Assembly: GCA_000299115.1 (NCBI GenBank)
Contig: CP003801.1
Location: 1,302,001-1,366,000, forward strand
Direction of reading: 5' to 3'
DNA: 64,000 bases
Origin: an alpha proteobacterium HIMB59
Lineage (GTDB): Bacteria; Pseudomonadota; Alphaproteobacteria; HIMB59
In this document: piece after piece, positions 16,965 through 26,201 of the stretch
Numbering within the stretch: the stretch's first letter is position 1
How the letters are laid out: every line of letters starts with the position of its first letter
Translations under genes and position numbers: made by a program
Notes under the pieces: generated by a model
Databases searched by the model: none
What the model was told of the DNA's origin: nothing
Seen by the model: the letters and a program-made list of their open reading frames with translations, nothing else

Positions 16965-19077
16965 AAAAAATTTAATAATATTTTTAATTTTTATTTTTTT
17001 ATTTAAACAAGTAATTAGATTAAACGCAAATGATGATACTTATATCAATTCTAATAATATTATTTATGATCAGGAAAAAAATATAGTTGAATTAGCTGAT
17101 AACACAAAGATAAATACTAATGATGTTAATATTTTAATTGATAGAGGCATTATTGATTATACAAATGATCAGTTTGAAGTATTTGGTAATTTTTATCTTT
17201 ATGAAAAATTGAATATATTAAGTGGCACTGACCTAAGTGGTGATACTAAATTAAATAATTTTTCTGCAAACAAAGTAAGTTATATCTATAATAATGATCT
17301 AAAAATTGACTCTCAAAAACTATTAAAAGATACTGAAAAACTAATTTTTTATGATAATTTTTTAACTCCTTGTGAACTAGAGGGTTTTTTTGACTGCCCT
17401 ACCTGGTCTTTAAGAATAGATGAAACCCATTATGAAATAGAGAAAGATAAATTTACACATTTTGATTCTTTTCTACAAATAGCTGACTATAAAATTTTTT
17501 ATCTTCCATATTTCACTCATTATGGAGTTAAGGCTGACAGACAGAAAGGATTTCTAACTCCATCAATTGAATATTCAATAGGTGGGGATCTGGGTATAAT
17601 TTCCCCTTATTACATCCCTTTAAATGAAAGTTCAGATATTACTTTTAATCCTAAAGTCTATTTAAATGAAAATCTCGAATTTTCAGAAAAATATGAATTG
17701 AATTCTGTCATAAGAAATAAAAGCGCTGGTGGGGACACGGCTATTGTAATTGATAACATAAAAAATAGTGGCAATTCAAATCTAAATAGCAGTTTAAAAT
17801 TTGAAACTAAACAAATTTTAGATATTGATAAAGTTTTGTCAGCCAGAGGACTATTTACAAATAGTATTTCAGCTACAAGATCCATTAACAATGAGCCAAT
17901 AACATTTGAAGATATTTATTTAAGATTCGAAAACTATAACATAATTTCTGAAAATGATTATTTTAAAACAGAAATATCAAGCGTGGAGTCATTTGAGACT
18001 ACAAATAATAGGGATATTCCAATTTCACCAAATATTAGTTATTTAAATAAAGCTAACATAAAAAATGGATTTCTAATAAATGGGTTTGATTTTACAATAT
18101 TAAAGTCAGATGAGTCTACTAATCTAAAACCCAGTGAAAGTTTAAAATTAGATTTGAACAATGAATTGAATAAATCAAATTTTTTTAAAAATTATATTTT
18201 TTATCATAAAATAAATTTTTCTAATTCTTATGATGAATATTATTTTAACAAAGATAGTAATTTAAATAATAGTTCATTTAAAAGTTTTTTTAGTTTTTCA
18301 ACTGATATACAAGGAATAAAAAGTTCATACTTATCTCCTAGAATAAAATTTATATTACCGATGCAAATTATTGATAACAAGAATTCAATCAACGAAGATA
18401 GCAATTCTGTCACTTTTAATTACATAAATCAATTTTCTGAAAATCGTTTTTTTGGAAATGATCTATTAGATAACATACCAAGAGTTGTATATGCGATTGA
18501 AAATGATTTTGATCTTTTTGATCAAAATATAGAATTAAACGTTAATCAGTCTTATTCATTAAATTCTAATGGAAATTATAACGATTATATAAATCAAGAT
18601 ACAAATTTATCTGATATCGTAATAGACGCAAAAATATCAAAAAATAATCTAATATTTAAGATTGACACCAGATTAAATCAAAAAGATCTTTCTCATAAAG
18701 AAATGAATTATTTTATTAGCATACAAGAGCCACTAAATATTAATCTCAATTATCATGAAACAAAAAAAGATGCTTTTAAAAATTTGTCAAATGATACTCA
18801 GGCATTGGATTTTCAAATACAAAAAAGCATAACTAAAAATATAAATCTTGAATATTCAAATAGTTTAGATGTAAAAAATAATTACGATCCATATAAAAGT
18901 AAAATAATTTTTAGTATTTTCGATGAATGTTCAAAACTAGATTTGACTTATTCTAACACTAGGTTTAATGATAATTTTAACACACAACCTGGAGAAACTA
19001 TTTCTTTTACTTTTTATATGGATTATCTTGGGTTTTTTGGTTATGAGCAATCAACAAATCTATTCATAGATGAGTAA
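16957..19077 (+). CDS. lptD: LPS-assembly outer-membrane protein LptD
   Basis: Beta-barrel that inserts LPS into the outer leaflet. A signal peptide (about 1-24) precedes an OstA/LptA-like domain (about 30-150), then the plug/barrel with YLPYFTHYGVKADRQKGFLTP and GGDLGIISPYYIP, which are hallmark LptD segments. Cysteines are at about 139 and 147 and near the C-terminus at about 658 (DECSKLDL), so at least one long-range disulfide remains possible. At 706 residues it is at the short end. It belongs to the lptF-lptG-lptD-surA-like-pdxA-rsmA run. Confidence 0.93.
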   Translation: MNKKNLIIFLIFIFLFKQVIRLNANDDTYINSNNIIYDQEKNIVELADNTKINTNDVNILIDRGIIDYTNDQFEVFGNFYLYEKLNILSGTDLSGDTKLNNFSANKVSYIYNNDLKIDSQKLLKDTEKLIFYDNFLTPCELEGFFDCPTWSLRIDETHYEIEKDKFTHFDSFLQIADYKIFYLPYFTHYGVKADRQKGFLTPSIEYSIGGDLGIISPYYIPLNESSDITFNPKVYLNENLEFSEKYELNSVIRNKSAGGDTAIVIDNIKNSGNSNLNSSLKFETKQILDIDKVLSARGLFTNSISATRSINNEPITFEDIYLRFENYNIISENDYFKTEISSVESFETTNNRDIPISPNISYLNKANIKNGFLINGFDFTILKSDESTNLKPSESLKLDLNNELNKSNFFKNYIFYHKINFSNSYDEYYFNKDSNLNNSSFKSFFSFSTDIQGIKSSYLSPRIKFILPMQIIDNKNSINEDSNSVTFNYINQFSENRFFGNDLLDNIPRVVYAIENDFDLFDQNIELNVNQSYSLNSNGNYNDYINQDTNLSDIVIDAKISKNNLIFKIDTRLNQKDLSHKEMNYFISIQEPLNINLNYHETKKDAFKNLSNDTQALDFQIQKSITKNINLEYSNSLDVKNNYDPYKSKIIFSIFDECSKLDLTYSNTRFNDNFNTQPGETISFTFYMDYLGFFGYEQSTNLFIDE

Positions 19078-19089
19078 TTTTAAATTATC

Positions 19090-19755
19090 ATGAAATTAAA
19101 TATAATATTATTTGTATTAATCATTTTTAAATTTAACTCTTCATTTTCAAATATTATTTATGATAAAGATAATTTCCTTATAACTGATTTTGATCTTAAA
19201 AAATTTCAAAATATTCATTATGAGGTATTAAATCAAAAAATTTCTAAACAAAATGCCATTAAAAAAATGATACTAATCAACAATTCGCTTAACTTTTTAT
19301 TTAAATCTAATCCTGATTTTATAAGGTTGATAGACGAAGAGATAAAAAATCAAATATCAAAACAAGATTTTGAAAACTCTTTGAAAAAAGATTTTTTTCG
19401 TTACTTAAAAATTAGAAATCAATTTATAGCTGAATATTATGCTTATGAATTTAATTTAAGAGATTTAAAAATTATATTTAATAAATACAAAGAGATGAAA
19501 TTACCATTAAGTCAAAATAGTTGTTTGACTATTGATAAAATTACAGATTTGAGGAATAACACATATTTTATTAATAATTTTTTTGAAAATATAAAAAAAC
19601 AATCGAATAAGTTTATGGTTGAAATTGACAATAAAGTTTACAATGTATGCATAAATCAGCAAATATTTAATCAAATAGACTCATCAATTATTAGTTACAT
19701 TGAAAAAAAAACCGAAAGTAGATTTTTAGAATTTGTTTATCGAAAACTAAATTGA
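19090..19755 (+). CDS. Reduced SurA-like periplasmic chaperone
   Basis: A 221-residue protein with a signal peptide (about 1-20). The mature N-terminus (NIIYDKDNFLITDFDLKK) matches the SurA start pattern of a short strand, a turn and a helix beginning D-L. Its place between lptD and pdxA is that of surA. No parvulin PPIase domain is visible: the protein consists of the SurA N-terminal helical module and a short C-terminal part. The function as an outer-membrane-protein chaperone is inferred mainly from position. Confidence 0.6.
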   Translation: MKLNIILFVLIIFKFNSSFSNIIYDKDNFLITDFDLKKFQNIHYEVLNQKISKQNAIKKMILINNSLNFLFKSNPDFIRLIDEEIKNQISKQDFENSLKKDFFRYLKIRNQFIAEYYAYEFNLRDLKIIFNKYKEMKLPLSQNSCLTIDKITDLRNNTYFINNFFENIKKQSNKFMVEIDNKVYNVCINQQIFNQIDSSIISYIEKKTESRFLEFVYRKLN

Positions 19756-20654
19756 AAAAGAAATTTATTTTTGTAGGTGATTTAGACTCAATTAATTTGG
19801 AATTAGTCTGCAAATCCCATAAATTTTTAAAAAATAAAGTTAAATATATTTTATTAGGAAATATAAGAGAAATCTTAATTTATTTAAATAAAATAAACTC
19901 AGAATTAAAAATCCAAGAGATTATTAATCCCATTAACTTTAAAGAGTATAATAAAAATTTTTTAAATGTATTTAATATTGAAAATATTAGTAAAGAAAAA
20001 TTTAAAAATTTACAGAACCAAATTCACATATCTAATTATTTATCCAATACTACACATTTAGATTTAGTGACCCTTCCAATAAATAAATCAATTTTTAAGA
20101 AAAAAATAAATTTTACAGGAATGACTGAGTATTTGTCGAAATTAAATAAAAAAAATACAAAAATGCTAATGCACGGTGAGAAATTCTCAGTAATTCCTAT
20201 CACCACACATATTAACTTAAAAGATGTTATTAAATCAGTTAAAAGGAAGACTATCAAAAAATCTCTTGATCAAATCATTAAACAAATTGATAGAAAAATC
20301 TATGATTTTAATTTTAAGATAATTAAATTTCTTTGTTATAACCCTCATTGCAGCGAGGGAGGAACAATCGGCCTTGAAGATAAAGTTATTAAAGAATCTA
20401 TAGCTAACATTGCAAAAATAAAAGGTCCATTTGCTGCAGATAGTGCTTTCAAGGAGTTGGAGGATCAAACTTTATATTTATCTATGTACCACGACCAAGC
20501 TCTTATACCATTTAAAATATTGAATAAAAAAGGCATCAATATTACTTTGGGCCTGGACTATAGGAGATTAAGCCCGGCACATGGAACTGCAAAGGATATT
20601 AAATTTAAAAATAAGGCAGATATTTCCTCATTTATTAGATGCATGCAATTTTGA
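19752..20654 (+). CDS. pdxA: 4-hydroxythreonine-4-phosphate dehydrogenase
   Basis: NAD-dependent oxidation step in the DXP-dependent route to pyridoxal phosphate. The three metal-binding histidines are in their usual contexts: His153 (TTH), His199 (NPH) and His247 (MYHDQALIPFK); SPAHGTAKDI is at about 274-283. The N-terminal GDPAGIGPE motif is replaced by VGDLDSINLE, and the first about 130 residues are strongly diverged. Start is TTG at 19752 in a TTGA overlap with the previous stop; no ATG or GTG occurs in frame before residue 124. It overlaps rsmA by 16 bp. Confidence 0.88.
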   Translation: MKKKFIFVGDLDSINLELVCKSHKFLKNKVKYILLGNIREILIYLNKINSELKIQEIINPINFKEYNKNFLNVFNIENISKEKFKNLQNQIHISNYLSNTTHLDLVTLPINKSIFKKKINFTGMTEYLSKLNKKNTKMLMHGEKFSVIPITTHINLKDVIKSVKRKTIKKSLDQIIKQIDRKIYDFNFKIIKFLCYNPHCSEGGTIGLEDKVIKESIANIAKIKGPFAADSAFKELEDQTLYLSMYHDQALIPFKILNKKGINITLGLDYRRLSPAHGTAKDIKFKNKADISSFIRCMQF

Positions 20655-21379
20655 AAAAAAAATATGGTCAGAATTTTCTTATTGATAAAAATATTCTTCA
20701 TAAAATTAGTAATTTAATTCCTAAAAAAAATTTAAATATAATTGAAATAGGCCCTGGAGATGGTCGCTTGACTGAGTATATCATCAACTTTAAGCCAAAA
20801 AAATTTGAACTAATTGAAATAGATACAGACTTAATACCTATTTTGAAATCTAAGTTTTATGAATATAAAAATGTCATAATCACTAATGCAGACATATTGA
20901 ATCACCAAATCTCTTCAAAAGTTGACTTAATAATATCAAACCTTCCTTACAATATATCCTCACAAATTCTTGTGAAAATTTGTAAGATGAATTACAAACC
21001 CGAAAACCTCATTTTAATGTTTCAAAAAGAGTTTGCTCAAAGATTAATGGATAAAAAATTAAATTCTATTAATTCACTAGTTAATTGTAATTATCGAGTA
21101 ATTTCTAATTTTAATGTTAGCAAAAATAGTTTTAAGCCAATACCAAAAGTAGAATCTACCGTATTATCATTCACATTATTGAAAAAAGCACTTCTCAATA
21201 TTAATGAAGTAGATAAGTTTATAGAATTTAAAAGAAATCTGTTTTCCCATAAAAGGAAAACATTAAAAAATTTACTAAGAAATCATAGCTTTGATAAAGA
21301 AAAATATGATTTAAGCAAAAGGGTTGAACATATTAGTCTAAAAGAATTATTAGATATATTTAGAGAAATTAATATCTAA
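20639..21379 (+). CDS. rsmA: 16S rRNA dimethyladenosine transferase
   Basis: Dimethylates the two adjacent adenines in helix 45 of 16S rRNA (KsgA). KYGQNFLIDKNIL begins at residue 8, the SAM site IEIGPGDGRLT follows, and the catalytic NLPYNIS motif is present. Length 246 is slightly below the usual 260-275. It starts within pdxA and its 3' end overlaps the convergent gmk by 11 bp. Confidence 0.95.
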   Translation: MHAILKKKYGQNFLIDKNILHKISNLIPKKNLNIIEIGPGDGRLTEYIINFKPKKFELIEIDTDLIPILKSKFYEYKNVIITNADILNHQISSKVDLIISNLPYNISSQILVKICKMNYKPENLILMFQKEFAQRLMDKKLNSINSLVNCNYRVISNFNVSKNSFKPIPKVESTVLSFTLLKKALLNINEVDKFIEFKRNLFSHKRKTLKNLLRNHSFDKEKYDLSKRVEHISLKELLDIFREINI

Positions 21380-21989
21380 ATTTATTAACAAATTCAGTAA
21401 GATTATATTGTTTTGATTTTTTTAACCTTTCAGCAACGATAATATTTTGAATTTTAGAAACACATATATCCAAATCATTATTAACCACAACATAGTCATA
21501 CTCTGGGAAGTGGGATATTTCATCTTGTGCAAGACTCATTCTTTTTTTCATTTCCTCCGGCGTATCTCTACCTCTGTTTTTTAATCTTCTAATTAATTCT
21601 TTTTTACTTGGGGGTAAGATAAATATCCCAACAACATCCATACCGCTTTGCTTTAATTGTTGAAAGCCTTGCCAATCGATATCAAACAAAACATCTCTTT
21701 TTTTTTTGAAAAAATTACTTACTGTTTGTGCAAGAGTACCATAACGATAGCCAAAAACTGATGCTTGCTCTAAAAACTTACCTTTTTTTATTTGTTTTAT
21801 AAAATCCTCATCAGAAATAAATATATAATCTTTTTTATTAACCTCACCTTTTCTTTTTGGCCTAGTGGTGCATGATATTGATAAAGCTAATTTTCTATCT
21901 TTCTGTAATAATTCTTTAGAAATAGAGGTTTTTCCTGCTCCAGATGGAGAAGACAAAACTACACAAAAATTTTTACTTTTAATTTCCAA
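21369..21989 (-). CDS. gmk: Guanylate kinase
   Basis: Phosphorylates GMP to GDP. The P-loop SSPSGAGKT lies at residues 13-21, followed by the GMP-binding STTRPKRKGEV-like segment (SCTTRPKRKGE) and the Arg-rich lid (RRLKNRGRDT). Length 206 is standard. The start is TTG at 21989, inside the end of fabF. In many Alphaproteobacteria mltG and a YicC-family gene separate fabF from gmk; both are missing here. Confidence 0.95.
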   Translation of the reverse strand: MEIKSKNFCVVLSSPSGAGKTSISKELLQKDRKLALSISCTTRPKRKGEVNKKDYIFISDEDFIKQIKKGKFLEQASVFGYRYGTLAQTVSNFFKKKRDVLFDIDWQGFQQLKQSGMDVVGIFILPPSKKELIRRLKNRGRDTPEEMKKRMSLAQDEISHFPEYDYVVVNNDLDICVSKIQNIIVAERLKKSKQYNLTEFVNKFRY

Positions 21990-23211
21990 ATATCAAACTT
22001 GCATTTGTTCCTCCAAAACCAAATGAGTTGGAGATCACATTAGAGATTTTATAATCAATTGAATTATGAGGGATTAAGTTAATTTTAGTAGAAGTATCAG
22101 GATTATCTAAATTAAGTGTAGGGGGAAGAATTTCTGATTGAAGAGATTTTAAACTAAATACGGCTTCGACTGCTCCAGCGGCACCTAAAAGGTGACCTAT
22201 GGATGATTTATTTGAGCTCATATGAAGTTTATCATTGGAACCAAATAATTTTTCTACAGCAGATAGTTCAATCATATCGCCTACCGGAGTTGAAGTACCA
22301 TGAGCATTAACATATTGAATGTCTTCTGACTTTAACTCAGACTCTCTAAGGGCCATTTCCATTGCTCTGTATCCCCCGCTACCATCTTCAGATGGTTTAG
22401 TAATATGGAAAGCATCCCCTGATAAGCCATAACCTTTAACTTCTCCGTATATCTTTGCATTTCTTTTTTTTGCATGTCCAAGTTCTTCAAGTACTAAAAC
22501 TCCCGCACCCTCTCCCATAACAAATCCTGATCTGTCTTTATCCCAAGGTCTAGAGCCTTTTTTTGGATTATCATTGAAAGTATCACAAAGTGCTCTTGCA
22601 GCAGAAAACCCGGCAATTCCCAAAGGGCAAATAGCAGCTTCTGCACCACCACATACCATTAAATCAGCTTTTCCATTTTTAATAAGAGTGAAAGAGTCCC
22701 CTATAGCATGAGTTCCAGTAGCACAGGCTGTAACGGGAGAACTGTTTGGACCTTTTAGATTATATTTAATTGAAATATGACCAGACAGTAAATTAATCAA
22801 AGAAGACGGAATAAAGAATGGGGAGATTTTTCTTATTCCTTGATTATCCAATATAGAGGAGTTTTTATATATTGTATCTAAACCGCCAATTCCTGATCCA
22901 ACCATTACCCCTGATCTTAATGAGTTCTCTTCATTAACTTCAAAACCTGAGTCTAAAAAAGCTTCATGGGCCGCTATTAAGCCTAAGGTAATAAATCTAT
23001 CAATTTTTCTTTGATCCCTTGGGGATACTATATCTTCACTAATAAGTTCAGGATCTATTGAACCTGCTATTTGACATGGGTACTCATTAACATCAAAAGA
23101 AGTGATATTTTTTATACCACTTTTTGAGTTAATTAATGAGTCCCAGCTATCTTTTACGTTATTGCCTATGGGATTAATAGTACCTAGGCCAGTAACTACA
23201 ACTCTCCTCAA
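21979..23211 (-). CDS. fabF: 3-oxoacyl-ACP synthase II
   Basis: Condensing enzyme that elongates acyl-ACP. The Cys163-His-His triad is evident: VTACATGTH (Cys163), NAHGTSTPVGD and SSIGHLLGAAG. Length 410 matches FabF. The start is TTG at 23211 with GGAG-like bases in the first codons only, and the ACP gene lies 18 bp upstream. It is part of fabD-fabG-acpP-fabF-gmk on the minus strand. Confidence 0.96.
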   Translation of the reverse strand: MRRVVVTGLGTINPIGNNVKDSWDSLINSKSGIKNITSFDVNEYPCQIAGSIDPELISEDIVSPRDQRKIDRFITLGLIAAHEAFLDSGFEVNEENSLRSGVMVGSGIGGLDTIYKNSSILDNQGIRKISPFFIPSSLINLLSGHISIKYNLKGPNSSPVTACATGTHAIGDSFTLIKNGKADLMVCGGAEAAICPLGIAGFSAARALCDTFNDNPKKGSRPWDKDRSGFVMGEGAGVLVLEELGHAKKRNAKIYGEVKGYGLSGDAFHITKPSEDGSGGYRAMEMALRESELKSEDIQYVNAHGTSTPVGDMIELSAVEKLFGSNDKLHMSSNKSSIGHLLGAAGAVEAVFSLKSLQSEILPPTLNLDNPDTSTKINLIPHNSIDYKISNVISNSFGFGGTNASLIFGN

Positions 23212-23229
23212 TTTTAAAGAAAGATTTTT

Positions 23230-23466
23230 CTAATTTGAGTTTGCGCTTAAGTAAGTAACTGCATCTTTTAAAGTAACAATTTTCTCAGCAGCGTCATCAG
23301 GTATTTCGCAACCAAACTCTTCTTCAAATGCCATTACTAATTCTACAGTGTCTAAGCTATCTGCGCCTAAATCATCAATAAATTTTGAGTCACTTTGAAT
23401 TTTTGACTCTTCCACACCTAGGTGCTCAACAACAATTTTTTTTACTCTATCTTCAATATCGCTCAT
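23230..23466 (-). CDS. acpP: Acyl carrier protein
   Basis: 78-residue acidic four-helix carrier. Ser37 in [18 protein letters not shown] is the phosphopantetheine attachment site. An AAAGGA Shine-Dalgarno sequence precedes the ATG. A predicted promoter of its own lies in the 68-bp gap behind fabG, which would allow the higher expression that ACP needs. Confidence 0.98.
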   Translation of the reverse strand: MSDIEDRVKKIVVEHLGVEESKIQSDSKFIDDLGADSLDTVELVMAFEEEFGCEIPDDAAEKIVTLKDAVTYLSANSN

Positions 23467-23487
23467 TTTTAAATCCTTTAAGTAATA

Positions 23488-23517
23488 ATTTTAAAAGTTC
23501 GTACCACAAAATTTCAA
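23488..23517 (-). promoter_or_regulatory. Predicted sigma-70 promoter of acpP
   Basis: On the minus strand TTGAAA (23517-23512), 18 nt, then TAAAAT (23493-23488). It is in one of the few real intergenic gaps of this operon, just upstream of acpP. Confidence 0.4.
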
Positions 23518-23534
23518 AGATTCAAATATTTTTA

Positions 23535-24245
23535 TTAAATAAGCGCTAATCCGCCATTTACATGAATAGTTTGACCAGTAATGTAACTAGCATTATCAGA
23601 ACACAAAAAACCTACTGTTTTTGCTATATCCTCCGGAGTTCCAAGTCTTTTCATAGGGATTCTTTCTAAAATTGAATTTTTTTGATTCTCATTTAATTTA
23701 TCGGTCATATTTGAGGCAATAAAACCCGGGGCTACAGCATTTACTGATATGTTTCTGCTTGAAAGTTCCAAAGCCAGTGATTTCACCATACCTGAAATCG
23801 CTGCTTTTGATGATGTATAGTTTACCTGACCTGGGTTTCCAGTATGAGCAACCACTGAGGAGATGAATACAATTCTACCAAACCTTTTTTTAACCATTTT
23901 TTTTACAAAATGTTTTAAAAGATAAAAAGAAGAGTTTAAATTTACATCAATCACATTTGACCATTCTTCTGAAGACATTCTAAGAAAGATATTATCCTTA
24001 GTAACACCTGCATTTAAAATTAGGTAGTCAACATCTATATCCAATTGCTCTTCAAGGTTAATTTTTGAGATATCATTTAGATTTAATTCTTTAAAGTTTA
24101 TAAAGCCATCATCCTTGTTAACTTTATTTAAATCAGTTGTTGAAGCATAAATTTCACTACAATTATTTTCATTAAAAAATTGACATATTGCATTGCCGAT
24201 TGAGCCTGTACCACCCGTGATAAAAATTTTTTTATTTTCAAACAT
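23535..24245 (-). CDS. fabG: 3-oxoacyl-ACP reductase
   Basis: NADPH-dependent short-chain dehydrogenase of the fatty-acid elongation cycle. The nucleotide motif TGGTGSIG is near residues 10-17, NAG is present, and the Ser-Tyr-Lys triad is in FISSVVAHTG and YTSSKAA. The frame opens at 24263, but the ATG at 24245 (236 residues) begins at the conserved N-terminus with GAGGAAG upstream, so I chose it. It overlaps the fabD stop by 8 bp. Confidence 0.95.
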   Translation of the reverse strand: MFENKKIFITGGTGSIGNAICQFFNENNCSEIYASTTDLNKVNKDDGFINFKELNLNDISKINLEEQLDIDVDYLILNAGVTKDNIFLRMSSEEWSNVIDVNLNSSFYLLKHFVKKMVKKRFGRIVFISSVVAHTGNPGQVNYTSSKAAISGMVKSLALELSSRNISVNAVAPGFIASNMTDKLNENQKNSILERIPMKRLGTPEDIAKTVGFLCSDNASYITGQTIHVNGGLALI

Positions 24246-25149
24246 AATTTTCAACTTCCTCATTATTTGTAATAGCTATTTTGTCACCAGAAAAATTTCT
24301 AGGGATAAAGTTTAAAAGAGTTTTTTTAGGTCCAATTTCAATGAAGGTTCCTACATTCATTGAAATTATTTTTTGGATAGTGTCAGACCACATAACAGGT
24401 GAGTGAATTTGGGCTTTTAATTGATTAGAGTATTCTATTTTAGAAATATTCTTATAGTTAATCAGCATGTGATTAGAAATAACGTCTAACTCAACATCGT
24501 TGAATACAGTATCACCTATTTTACTCCAAAATAGATTTGAGCTTTCAATCATTAATTCAGAGTGAAAAGGAGCTGAGACATTTAAAGGAATATATTTTCC
24601 TAGAGTATGTTTTTCTTTAAAATTTTCTAATTCATTTTTTAAACCACAAATAACTATTTGTTTTTCGGAATTTAAATTTGCTAAATAAACTCCATTTCCA
24701 AAGATTGATTTATCTATGGTCTGATCTTCTTTTTTTAGAATAGCATACATCATATATTTCGATGGGTCAGAGACGATAGACATAGCTTCACCCCTGAATT
24801 TCACTACCTTTAACATGTCATCAAAGTTTAAACTATTTGCAAAATATAATGCTGCGTATTCTCCTAATGAGTGACCTGCTAGAGTAATATTAAATCCTGA
24901 GGATTTTATCTTATCCCTTACAAAATCAATTAGAATAGACGTATAGATAAAAATTGAAGGCTGACTATATTCTGTTAAGTTGAGCAAATTAGGTTCCTCT
25001 TGCTTTTTTAAAACATCATATCCTAGGATATCTGAACTTTGCTGATATCTTTCCTTGACCCAACTATATTTATTAGCTAAATCAACGCCCATCTCTGGAA
25101 ATTGCGAGCCTTGCCCGGTAAATAGCATTGAAAGGTTTTTATTTGACAT
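24238..25149 (-). CDS. fabD: Malonyl-CoA:ACP transacylase
   Basis: Loads malonate onto ACP. TGQGSQFPEMG is near residues 11-21, the nucleophile Ser94 is in AGHSLGEYAAL, and SAPFHSELM supplies the second catalytic His. Length 303 is standard. It is the first gene of the fab cluster and diverges from rpsF across 32 bp. Confidence 0.95.
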   Translation of the reverse strand: MSNKNLSMLFTGQGSQFPEMGVDLANKYSWVKERYQQSSDILGYDVLKKQEEPNLLNLTEYSQPSIFIYTSILIDFVRDKIKSSGFNITLAGHSLGEYAALYFANSLNFDDMLKVVKFRGEAMSIVSDPSKYMMYAILKKEDQTIDKSIFGNGVYLANLNSEKQIVICGLKNELENFKEKHTLGKYIPLNVSAPFHSELMIESSNLFWSKIGDTVFNDVELDVISNHMLINYKNISKIEYSNQLKAQIHSPVMWSDTIQKIISMNVGTFIEIGPKKTLLNFIPRNFSGDKIAITNNEEVENYV

Positions 25150-25181
25150 AGCTAAATTATATGTGTAGACACTCTTTTTAC

Positions 25182-25511
25182 ATGACTAACATATACGAAA
25201 CAACAATTATAGTAAAACCCGATCTTGCCAATGATCAAATGAAGAACCTTAATACTTCTATTGAACAGTTTTTTAATGATAACGAAGTATCAATTGGCTA
25301 CAAAGAGGATTGGGGAATAAAGAACTTAAAATTTTCAATAAATAAATACTCCAAAGGCTCTTTCAAATTTATGAGGTTTAATGCATCATCTGAATTTCCA
25401 AAAAAATTAGATGGTTTTCTTAAGTTTAATACTGATTGTCTTAGATTCTTAATCACAAAATCAAGCGATGATATTGATCAGGCAACTCCTCAAATTAATA
25501 AGGATAACTAG
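25182..25511 (+). CDS. rpsF: 30S ribosomal protein S6
   Basis: The product starts YETTIIVKPDL, the S6 N-terminus, and contains the conserved KGSFKFMRF strand. The frame opens at 25161, but the ATG at 25182 (109 residues) gives the standard N-terminus. A perfect TTGACA (25143-25148) lies across the fabD start and is followed 17 nt later by a poor -10 (TAGACA); if used, the mRNA would have a leader of only a few bases. First gene of rpsF-rpsR-rplI. Confidence 0.95.
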   Translation: MTNIYETTIIVKPDLANDQMKNLNTSIEQFFNDNEVSIGYKEDWGIKNLKFSINKYSKGSFKFMRFNASSEFPKKLDGFLKFNTDCLRFLITKSSDDIDQATPQINKDN

Positions 25512-25514
25512 TAC

Positions 25515-25703
25515 ATGAAAAAAAATCTTAACATATCTAATGAAGAACTTTTAAAACTTGACTATAAGCACACTCACCTACTGAAAAAATTTACTAATGA
25601 GAATGGCAAAATTATTCCTCAAAGAGTTACGAATATGTCTAGATCTATCCACACAAAAATTACAAAAGCTATCAAGCAAGCTAGATTTTTATCTCTAATT
25701 TAA
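25515..25703 (+). CDS. rpsR: 30S ribosomal protein S18
   Basis: 62-residue S18 with the HLLKKFTNENGKIIPQRVT core followed by the basic KAIKQARFLSLI helix. It lacks the roughly 15 extra N-terminal residues of many S18 proteins. It sits 3 bp after rpsF and 2 bp before rplI; S6 and S18 form a heterodimer in the platform of the small subunit. Confidence 0.95.
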   Translation: MKKNLNISNEELLKLDYKHTHLLKKFTNENGKIIPQRVTNMSRSIHTKITKAIKQARFLSLI

Positions 25704-25705
25704 TT

Positions 25706-26164
25706 ATGACCAAAGTAGTTGTATTAGAAAAATTTAAGAAAAACTGGGAAATCGGCTCAGTTGTAACTGTAAAAGATGGTTATGCTAGAAACTACTTAAT
25801 ACCAAACGGCAAAGCTAAGATAGCTACTAAACAGAATATTGAAGACATTAAACTAATTGAAGAAAACTTATTAAAAAAAGATAGTGAAAATAAATCTAAT
25901 GCTGAAACAACAGCTCAAACTATCAATAATTTAAAGTTTACAAAAGAGATTGCCGCAAAAGATAATGGCGAACTTTATGGCTCTCTTTCTGTTTCAGATA
26001 TTGTTACTTTTCTTATTGAGAACAATATTTCTATTCAAAAAAAATCAATTAAATTAGGTAATAAAATCAAAACAACTGGAGAATATTCTGTCGAAGTTGA
26101 TCTTCATCCAGAAGTGGATTGTTCACTAAGTATTGAGATCTTATCCCCTAAAAGTTCTTCCTAG
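25706..26164 (+). CDS. rplI: 50S ribosomal protein L9
   Basis: N-terminal L9 signature VKDGYARNYLIPNGKA (about 23-38), a connecting helix and a C-terminal domain with DNGELYGSLS. Length 152 is normal. Last ribosomal gene of the cluster, with 37 bp to dnaB. Confidence 0.97.
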   Translation: MTKVVVLEKFKKNWEIGSVVTVKDGYARNYLIPNGKAKIATKQNIEDIKLIEENLLKKDSENKSNAETTAQTINNLKFTKEIAAKDNGELYGSLSVSDIVTFLIENNISIQKKSIKLGNKIKTTGEYSVEVDLHPEVDCSLSIEILSPKSSS

Positions 26165-26201
26165 GACTATCTTTTTATCAAATTATTACTAACTTATATT
26201 T

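Noticed and set aside
25150-25181. rpsF leader considered for an S6:S18-binding autoregulatory RNA
   Set aside because: Only 32 bp separate fabD from rpsF and no CCG-bearing hairpin of the known motif is visible.
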